Source: Pollenia angustigena
Lineage: Eukaryota > Arthropoda > Insecta > Diptera > Polleniidae
Reading direction: 5' to 3'
DNA: 64,000 nt
Assembly (NCBI GenBank): GCA_930367215.1
Contig: OV884059.1
Span: forward strand, 152,518,511-152,582,510
Shown here: in pieces, positions 57,085-64,000 of the stretch
How the letters are laid out: every line of letters begins with the position of its first letter
Position numbering within the stretch: position 1 is the stretch's first letter
Made by a program: the position numbers and the translations under genes
The notes under the pieces: generated by a model
The model's database searches: none
What the model saw: only the letters and a program-made list of their open reading frames with translations
What the model was told of the DNA's origin: nothing

Positions 57085-58410
57085 TCGTTAGTCTAATTCG
57101 CAAATGTGTTAAGTCCCTTTTTTTCAAATTTTACAGGAGACACAAAAAACATTGTAGATTTTTCAGTTTTTAAAATTTGTAAACTTTTTCAACGCAACTA
57201 TTTTTACAAACTAGCTGTCTTTAAATGACCTTGATCAAAAATCGATTTCCACAAAATCTTGGGAGGGAAATTCACACTTCTTGGACTTAGCATTTTTGCT
57301 TTGTAAACTTATTCGTTTTATTGTGGACTTAGCACATTTTCTTACAACCAGTTTTAATTTTAAAATAACTTTGATATAATTTTCTTTATTAATTTTATTA
57401 AAAAAAACAGAAACTTTAGACTAGCTCAGTTTATTTTTATTAAAAATATACAAAAATATAACTATATACACTTTTAAGGTTGATTTGAAAAATTGTAATG
57501 CCTGTATTCATAAAAAAATTTTAATATTTATATAAAAATTTTCCTTAATAAACGTTTGGCAATTTTAATAATCGTTTATGAATATGGTTGTAAGTCTTCA
57601 TACTTTCTTGAAATAATTTTTTTTCTTCCTTGATTAAGTTGCTGCCAATGTTCAAAGTCTGTAAGATCAATTCATCAATTTTCTGCGGTGATATTTTCCA
57701 TACATCAGAAATTTTAAAATATATTTCTTTGCTTGGGGTGTACTTTATAGTTCTTATGTCTGTCACTTTACTATCACCTTTATTACTTAAGAAATTGAAC
57801 GTTATCAAATGTTTTGAAAAAATTATGCTCTAAATACATAACATCATAGGGTCTAGGGTTTTTTAAAGCATCTTTACAAACATCTATGTATTCTGAAGGT
57901 ACGTTAATTACTCTTTTTTTAAAATGGCTATCTGCCATCATTGCTCATACCACAATTTTTATTTTGATACGTACAACCATCGCTATAAAAGATTATTTTT
58001 TTTAGATTTTAGTTTCCACAAAGAAATTTGTTTTCTATAAAATGAACTTGCGAAATCTTCAGAACTCCACTTCACTCCACACCTTCATTCCTTACCTTTT
58101 TAAAAAGACGCTATGTATTTATTTTTTCTTTTTAGATCTCCACTTTTCACGGCTTTAGAAAAATAGAACAAAAAACACAAAATACAATTAAACAAATTAA
58201 TATTCGTGGAGTTAGCTCGTGCTTTTAATATTTTTCGTAGTTTTCTGGACTTAGCATTTTTGCAAACCACAAAACTACAATAACTTCAAACTACATAATG
58301 ACATTTTTTCTTGTCGTAAAATATGTATTTTGTATAGTATTATCGTTTTGCATTAAAATCTCAATTTTCGAAAAAATTGGACTTAGCATCTTTGCGAATT
58401 ATACTAACGA
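57085..58410 (-). mobile_element. 1.3-kb TA-flanked element of unassigned type with a small gene
   Basis: 32-bp inverted ends (TCGTTAGT.TAATTCGCAAA, then .ATG.TAAGTCC) lie between TA dinucleotides (57,083-57,084, 58,411-58,412). GGACTTAGCA..TTTGC is repeated at least five times, in both orientations, near the two ends and inside (about 57,281, 57,333, 58,239, 58,379). A 130-residue minus-strand reading frame lies in the middle. The ends align with those of 43,270-44,116 (CGCAA.A.ATG..TTAAG.G.C). No DDE transposase is present. Confidence 0.7.
57545..57941 (-). pseudogene. Small protein of the TA-flanked element, broken by one frameshift
   Basis: The frame opening at 57,941 begins MMADSHFKKRVINVPSEYID, then VCKDALKNPRPYDVMYLEHN...FDNVQFLK and stops at 57,783. 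The next frame (57,808-57,545) continues FLSNKGDSKVTDIRTIKYTP, then SKEIYFKISDVWKISPQKID and ends LLKLPNVY. The two join smoothly at about 57,790-57,800, giving about 130 residues. The first part is basic with a V-P-x-E-Y-x-x-V-C segment, the middle looks beta-rich and the end is helical. I have a vague recollection of similar V-P-E/Q-Y..V/F openings in uncharacterised insect transposon proteins but cannot name a family. It may be an accessory or DNA-binding protein. There is no Zn finger, DDE motif or membrane segment. Confidence 0.5.
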
Positions 58411-58412
58411 TA

Positions 58413-58849
58413 TGCAATATTAGAATCATTAAAATATGCATATTTACATTATTTTGGTTTTGCGGTCAGAAACTTGGACAATCCGTAGACACCGACAATG
58501 TTTTGCATATTCTTCATTCGCATTTAGATTTTTTCCAAAAAAAAAAAACTAGGTGCAGTGAGCACAAACAAGGGGAGCGTGCTCGCCAAAGACTCTGGTT
58601 TCTTTTCCAGAATTTCGCGAAGCTCTACGCTTAGGGAACTAAAAAAGAAATTTTCGAGAATGTACCGTATTTGGGACTAATGGCCATCGTCACAACATGC
58701 GACGATAATGTGACCGCTTAAACAGAATTGGCAATTTATAGAAATGTTTGCTGAGAAAGTACGACAAAAATGTTCGTAAATTGTGCTATGTTCGCCTGTA
58801 GTGGGATCTTAGCATAAGAATCAGTTATTTAAACAATCTATTGATGTCA
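58413..58849. other. Unassigned DNA
   Basis: A few short frames; nothing recognised. Confidence 0.35.
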
Positions 58850-59932
58850 TTCCATCCATCCGGCTAGCTTTCCCGTGAAGTACAGGTCGCAGTTTTGTAG
58901 ATAATTTGATGAAATTTAGTGCATAGGATGTAATTTTCACAAGGACCAAGCCTGTTGAAAATGGTTAGAATCGGTCCATAATTTTATAAAGTCCCCACAA
59001 AAGCTTGTTTTCGGAATAAAGTACTTTTGGTTCGTATGACATTTTATTATGTTGGCATTTTGATTAATACCGTGTTCAGATATGCACCTTAATTGAGTTT
59101 TACGCAATAAATGCCATTATTTAGCTCCATTATCCATACAAAATTGCAATTTAGTTATTCCTCAATTAATACGAAATTGTTTAAAATATTGAGTAAAATT
59201 AAAATGCAACACTGCAGTGCACTGTCACAAGTGTGTTTAGTGAGTAAAACCCAACTCAGTGTTTTGACATTTTTGCCAACAAAAACAAAGGTCCATCCAT
59301 TAGTTCTACGCAAAAGCCAGATGTTTATTTTGTTTTTTCTTTAAAGAAGTCAAATGTTGTTTACATTTTGCTAAGCTAAATTGTGTATGTGTGAACAGAA
59401 AGATTATTATGTCAATAAACCGAATATTGACGCAATAAAAAAGGTATATCTGAACACGGTATGAATGTGGCCCAAAATGTTATGACAATCTCAATCATCA
59501 TACCAAATTTTGTTGGAATCGGTCCATATTTGACCATAACTCCCACACAAATACTACTCCGCAAAAAAACTTTAAATGCCATAACTTTTTTATAAATATT
59601 GGTATTGACGTAAAATTTGGCTGCAATAACTTTTTCAATAACTACTAACTACTACTGGGATGTTCAAACTTAACCTTAGGTCCCTTATAAACTCCCTTCC
59701 TGAAATCACCTAATCTAAATAATAATCGCCATAAAGAATTTTTACATTGAATTAACATCATAACACAACTTTTACATGAATCTTAAGTTCATAACACAAT
59801 TTGGTTTTGAAGGATCTAAGATTGCATATGGCTCCCAAATACGGTGCACTCTAAAAAATTTGTTGCTATGTACTTTTGTGTAGGGGTATCCTATGGTTGG
59901 GCTTCACCGACTATATTTTCATACTTATTCTT
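58850..59932 (+). repeat. DINE-like repeat, family A, split by a TA MITE
   Basis: CCATCCATCCGGCTAGC, ACAGGTCGCAGTTTTG..., AATCGGTCCATAATTTTAT lie before 59,068. AATCGGTCCATATTTGACC...GGGCTTCACCGACTATATT lie after 59,461. Confidence 0.6.
59070..59459 (+). mobile_element. 390-bp TA-flanked MITE (CCGTGTTCAGATAT ends), intact copy
   Basis: CCGTGTTCAGATATGCACC and (inverted) CCGTGTTCAGATATACC lie between TA (59,068-59,069; 59,460-59,461). Inserted in a DINE-like repeat. Another, interrupted, copy lies at 26,993-28,776. Confidence 0.75.
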
Positions 59933-60055
59933 TTTAAGTTTTCTATTTTGCCAAATTTTAATTTTGTAGCAACTTTACGACGCTGTTTTTAAAGAAACGT
60001 CATATTTATTTTTAAATAAATTTTTTATTGAAATTGTTGATATTAAATTAGGCTA

Positions 60056-60330
60056 AAGTTCATCAAATTTAATTTTCATTAAATAATTGAAGTGAAGGAA
60101 GGAATTTTACAACATGAAATGAATAAAAATTGTTTTTTATAATATTTATTTACATGATAGAACTGCAAAAAATTCTGATGATTGGAATTTGGTTATTCTC
60201 GAAACATGTAGAATCGACTCGAGTTCAATTCTGCATTCAGTCAAGAATAAAAATTAACAAAAAAATTTTAATTCATTTCATGTTGTAAAATTCCTCCCTA
60301 CACTAAAATAATTTAAATTTGATGAACTAA
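60056..60330. repeat. Two SINE remnants in opposite orientation
   Basis: 60,056-60,125 holds an inverted family tail (ATTTTCATTAAATAA...TTTTACAACATGAAAT). 60,165-60,330 holds a plus copy with B box CGAGTTCAATTCTGC and the ATTTCATGTTGTAAAATTCC body. Confidence 0.5.
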
Positions 60331-61319
60331 CATCTTATTTAATATAAAAATTCTCAATTAAAACCCAACAGTTCAATAAAAAAATCAGAATTGTTATAAA
60401 TTTTTTATTACATTCTTAACTTATAATTTAATTACTTAAGCATAAATTTATATTTTGCGTGGCATATTTTTTTTCCAATATAATTGTACTAATTAAATAT
60501 TTAAATTAAAAACTAAAACGTAATCTTAAGCCCCAAAAAGTTCAAATCAATCCAAATTTAGAAAACCAATTATTGAAGGTATCTGAAAATAAAAACAAAA
60601 ATAATAATTAGGAAACTGTTAATAAATTTGTTAACAGCAATAAACTTTAGTTAACAATAATAATCAAAGGTGAGGTTATACTTTAATATAAATGTTTTCG
60701 AACTTGTTGCTGCCATTAAAAAAAAAACTTTTTTTAAGGTTTCATTAAAATGTGACACATTGAGTTTAAGCACAAAGTGATTATGCTGTTTGAATACAAT
60801 TGCATTAAACCTGAAGGCATATTTAAAATTTTAAATAATTTTTTTTTAATATTTTTTCTTTATTAAAATGATAAATAAAATGCCTTGAACCTGAACTTGC
60901 GAACTATTACTTGTATAAAATCCATTTAATAGAAATGTTTAAATGTGAATGAACTGTAAGATTACAATAAATCTATATGAATCGCTTTTATTTTATTGCT
61001 TATCATGCTAAGTATTAATATCAAATATTTTAAAGTAACAATAAAATTATTCCGGTTACGGCGAAAAACGGACAAATTTCAGGACATTAGTTCATTTTCC
61101 GTGCTTTCAAAAATCAAGATGTATTTATATCATAAAAAAAACAAAAGAACTTGCCACAAATATTATAGTTTTTTTAAACTCGATATTTTAAGGCCACCGT
61201 TTTAAGATTTAGAATAAACGTAGCCATTTTCCACGACTGATGTCAATTTGATTAATATGACTTTTGAAAAAGTATGAAACAGAAAACGTTGTAATAGTTT
61301 TTTGTAATAAAGAGTGGTC
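60331..61319. other. AT-rich DNA, nothing recognised
   Basis: About 1 kb of poly-A/T-rich sequence without supported features. Confidence 0.4.
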
Positions 61320-61636
61320 CAACCAAAATACAGGACGAAAAAGTTTTAAGAGAATTATCTTTAAATTTTTTACAACTTAGAAGGATCTATGACAATTATG
61401 TGTAAGACAAAATATCGGCCAAATGCTCGCCACGGCTTCGGTGGCATACCTCTATTCGATTGTCAATATTTTCAATGACTCTGGGACATAATTAAGGTTT
61501 AATGTCGTTAAGGCGCCGAATTATCTCATACTTTAACTGTTGGTTAATTGACGAACACCATTCACGGTAACTGCTTCGCCGACCTCATTTTCGAAGAACT
61601 ACGGTCCAACGACGCCGCCAGTCTATTAACGAACCG
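61320..61636 (-). pseudogene. Older Tc1/mariner transposase fragment
   Basis: On the minus strand it reads GGVVGP.FFENEVGEAVTVNG followed by VRQLTN. This matches the usual GG.IGPYFF....G..VTVNG.RY segment of mariner transposases between the first and second catalytic Asp. After an internal deletion it reads CPRVIENIDNRIEVCHRSRG and EHLADILSYT, the C-terminal end. Both the second Asp (QQDGA) and the third lie in the deleted part. Mariner copy 2 is inserted at its left (3'-to-5') side at 61,650. Confidence 0.6.
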
Positions 61637-61748
61637 GTCGAGCATGTATCGGGTGATTTTTAAGCTATTATCTTTTTGGCAACACTGGTTTAAACAGCTG
61701 ACGCACGTATCGTGTTTTGTTTCACTGTCAAACATCTTCAGTTTGGTC

Positions 61749-62151
61749 CAAGGCGAATTCATAAAGGTGATATTTTCGAGTCATCTGTTTATTGTTTATT
61801 TCCTTGTGTGTATACTAAATTTAAAATTAAAATCTAAATCAAGAAAAAAAAATTTATTTAAATGTAATAAAACAAAAAAAAGTGAGCAAAAATATTAACA
61901 AGAGGATTTTAAAAGGCGTAAGGAATACGTGGAGCCACAATAAATTTGCAATACAGGAAAAAGATTTACCTTTTAAAGCAATTTTGTATAAGTATTTCAT
62001 AAACAAACAAATTCCTTTCATATTTTCAACCAATAATTTTGACATTCAATCTAATTTTTTCCAAAAACAAAATACATAGTATTTTTTAAACGAAAGGGAT
62101 AGCTAGCATAATGCTATCTCATGATGCGGTCACCTTTATGAATTCGCCTTG
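61749..62151. mobile_element. 403-bp MITE, CAAGGCGAATTCA family, inside mariner copy 2
   Basis: Same length and almost the same sequence as 48,515-48,917. Flanked by GTTTGGTC at 61,741-61,748 and 62,152-62,159, the complement of the duplication in copy 1, i.e. the same insertion event. Confidence 0.88.
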
Positions 62152-62171
62152 GTTTGGTCTATAATTTAACC

Positions 62172-62880
62172 ATGAATTGTCTTACAAACGAACAACGCTT
62201 GAAAATTATTGAATTTTATTGTTAAGAAAGTTCATCGCGCGCTTCTTCCATTTTATGGTCAGTTTAATCGACCCACTAAAGCGGCTATTCGGTACGTTAA
62301 TAAGCAGAATTGTCGATTTTGTAGTGAAGATCAGCCAGAAGCATTGCAAGAGCTACCAATGCTTCCAGAAAAAGTCACAGTTTGCTGCGGTTTATGGGCT
62401 GGTGGCATCATTGGACCGTACTTCTTCAAAGATGATGCGAATCGTAACGTAACTGTGAATGGTGAGCGCTACCGTGAGATGATATCCAACTTTTTTTTGC
62501 CCAAAATGCAAGAGCTTGACTTGCATGACATGTGGTTTCAACAAGACGGTGCCACATGCCACACAGCACGCTTAACAATGGACTTATTGAGAGGCGAGTT
62601 TGGTGAACATTTTTTTACGTTCGGGACCGGTCAATTGGCCGCCGAGATCGTGCGATTTAACGCCTTTAGACTATTTTTTGTGGGGCTATGTTAAAGCTTA
62701 TGTCTATACATACATGCCCGCTTCAATTGACGCATTGGAAGACACCATTGAAGCATTTATTCATGAGATACCGGCTGAAATGTTGGAAAGAGTATGCCAA
62801 AATTGGACTAAGCGGATGGACCATTTGAGGCGCAGTCACGGTCAACATTTGCATGAAATAATCTTCAAACATTATATTAT
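62172..62880 (+). pseudogene. Tc1/mariner transposase, internally deleted, copy 2
   Basis: It has the same HTH-to-core deletion as copy 1 (FNRPTKAAIR joined to YVNKQNCRFC), and the first catalytic Asp is absent. The long frame 62,209-62,694 retains MWFQQDGATCHTARLTMDLL with the second Asp. A frame shift near 62,605 moves the rest to 62,600-62,944, which has SCDLTPLDYFLWGYVKAYVY (third Asp) and QNWTKRMDHLRRSHGQHLHE then IIFKH. The original stop (TAA) is changed to TAT. Catalytically dead, but less damaged than copy 1 in its centre. Confidence 0.85.
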
Positions 62881-62940
62881 ATGGACCGTACTATCGATTC
62901 AAATAAAGATTTCATGCATTTTTCCCATTACAAGTGTTTT

Positions 62941-63540
62941 CTAGAGTGTTCAATTTATCGGGTTTTATTTTTGCTCGATTAAACGATTAATCGATATTTG
63001 GCATTTTTAACTTATTTGATTAAGCGAATAAAAGGTTAAAATTAATCGATTAATCGTATAATTCTAAATCCAGACATTTTATTATATACGAGATTTTTTT
63101 CGATAATTTTAGAAGAAATTAGTACTTGAGTAAATAAAGATTCTTTTTTAAATAAAACTTGTCAATGTAGCTCCAAATTGATGTTTCACTTTCAGGCACT
63201 TAGATTTCAAAAGAGTCAACACAACTTTGGATTTTTTGAAACTTCACGGGCATTCCATCCTCTGCTATGCTTCTGCAAATAATTTTCTCTAAAGAATCGA
63301 TAGAAGTGTTTTGTTTAAAATATTTATTTAATCGACCACTTGTAGCCCCCTTTGATTTTGTTGGAGGACCATCTTTTTCAAGCATTATTAGATTTATTCT
63401 TCGTATAATATTTTTAAACCAAACTCATTCTTAAGAGAGAAACGCATAAGCTATTTTGAAATCGAAATGAAGTGGATTTAAAATCGAGCAAATTTTTAAA
63501 ATGACGCACAGTGTGTCGGCTAGTACAAGCTACCGGGACA
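62941..63540 (-). mobile_element. Partial hAT element truncating mariner copy 2
   Basis: Begins TAGAGTGTTCAATTTATCGG, with repeated ATTAATCGATTAA words just inside, a hAT-like terminus with subterminal repeats. A minus-strand frame at 63,200-63,385 reads GATSGRLNKYFKQNTSIDSL then EKIICRSIAEDGMPVKF. This matches the segment after the BED zinc finger of hAT transposases (usual I...IA.DG.PF). The remainder of the transposase is deleted. The other terminus and the target duplication were not found, so the right boundary is a guess. Confidence 0.45.
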
Positions 63541-63704
63541 ATATTATTTCTTCACTTATTTCAATTGTTTATTATGTATATTTGTGTATTCCAGGTATCT
63601 CAAGCTATTTTAAGAAAAAAAAGTTGAAAAATATGTACTGTTACTTATTACCTATTAAAAAATACTTAAAAATAAAGGCGCCCAAATTTAAATGTTTTGA
63701 CTTT

Positions 63705-64000
63705 TTCTCAACTTTTATTTTTAAGATGTTTAAGTAGGTTATAAAAAAAATCGGCTGATTTACAGATCAAGTATAATTTTCTAGTATCAACACAAAACTT
63801 TTCGAATTCAATATAATTTATGTCATATCCCGATGACAAAGTTCTTAAAATTACATGATATCTACGAATGAGGTTTACGTCTAATCCTGTAATTTCGCTG
63901 CTCAATTCAGCTTTGGAAAAAATCCTACGTGCTGTGTTTCCATCGTTTGTGTTACCATACCCAGGTTTTGGTTTATCCCATACCCATACCCATACGATCT
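63705..64000 (-). pseudogene. Transposon-type reading frame, cut by the window edge
   Basis: One minus-strand frame from about 63,996 to 63,708 reads DKPKPGYGNTNDGNTARRIF, then SKAELSSEITGLDVNLIRRY and HVILRTLSSGYDINYIEFEK-FC before AT-rich codons lead to a stop. The composition and the P-G-x-G-N-T-N-D-G-N-T-A-R-R motif look like a conserved protein rather than chance. I associate this motif with uncharacterised arthropod transposon-encoded proteins but cannot name the superfamily. The N-terminus lies beyond the right edge. A (CATACC)3 run occurs at about 63,977-63,995. Confidence 0.45.

Larger units (their letters stand above)
61651..62940 (+). mobile_element. Deleted Tc1/mariner element, copy 2, carrying the same MITE
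   Basis: Begins GGGTGATTTTTAAGCTATTA (the terminus found inverted at 49,015) and runs in the same order as copy 1: MITE (61,749-62,151), ATG at 62,172, transposase to about 62,870. The 3' terminus is missing from about 62,940, where a hAT-like sequence begins. Flanks differ from those of copy 1, so the two copies arose by transposition rather than by a regional duplication. Confidence 0.8.

Noticed and set aside
1..64000. LTR retrotransposon or endogenous virus
   Set aside because: No long terminal direct repeats, gag/protease/RT/integrase motifs or envelope-like frames were seen.

Overview
The window looks like AT-rich, repeat-dense, intron/intergenic DNA from a higher fly (Diptera). Calyptrate flies (blowfly/housefly relatives) are my guess. 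The grounds are the kinds of repeats seen: many hAT-type insertions with 8-bp target duplications, DINE-1/mini-me-like dispersed repeats, Helitron 3' ends (hairpin + CTAG|T), a Tc1/mariner transposase and tRNA-headed SINEs. There is no operon, rRNA, CRISPR array or bacterial-type gene. Most open reading frames of 60-110 codons are chance frames in AT-rich DNA.

Host genes: the one well-supported host coding piece is a 48-codon first coding exon on the minus strand (4693-4836). It has a clean start after an A-rich leader and a consensus GTGAGT donor. The gene continues off the left edge or through very large introns. A plus-strand CAA-rich leader-like stretch (about 22,860-23,390) could be an untranslated first exon of another gene.

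Layout. 1-1.2 kb: two fold-back DNA elements. 2.3-4.05 kb: a three-level nest (dispersed repeat < hAT < Harbinger-type MITE plus DINE-like repeat). 4.7-5.5 kb: host exon and leader. 6-11.3 kb: MITEs, a small Helitron, a TA-flanked MITE and a complete 640-bp hAT element. 12.5-18.8 kb: SINE relic, fold-back element, LINE 3' fragment and a 1.77-kb tandem duplication whose first copy carries a 730-bp insertion. 19.5-24 kb: Helitron end, paired CAAGGCGAATT MITEs, DINE-like repeats. 26-31.3 kb: 33-bp tandem repeat, interrupted TA MITE, SINEs, LINE RNase H/Zn-knuckle relic, AACCATATTATGGTT fold-back. 33-40.7 kb: DINE-like repeat with a Harbinger MITE, hAT end, Helitron, two hAT elements. 42.4-46.4 kb: LINE relic with in-frame duplication, a 1.6-kb hAT-like element carrying other repeats, SINE, another hAT-like element. 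47.7-49 and 61.3-63.4 kb: two copies of one deleted mariner, both carrying the same MITE at the same site. 50.2-53.6 kb: a 3.4-kb TIR element with internal MITEs. 54.8-58.4 kb: Helitron split by a hAT element, then an unusual TA-flanked element with a small broken gene. 58.8-60.4 kb: DINE-like repeat split by a TA MITE, then SINE relics. The right edge has a broken transposon-type reading frame.

The most interesting material is mobile DNA. (i) The 57,085-58,410 element has related ends to the 43,270-44,116 element and encodes a small protein I cannot assign. (ii) The mariner+MITE composite moved as a unit. (iii) Several insertions are backed by paralogous empty sites within the same window, which gives a relative insertion order. 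All family assignments rest on sequence reading only; no search was run.
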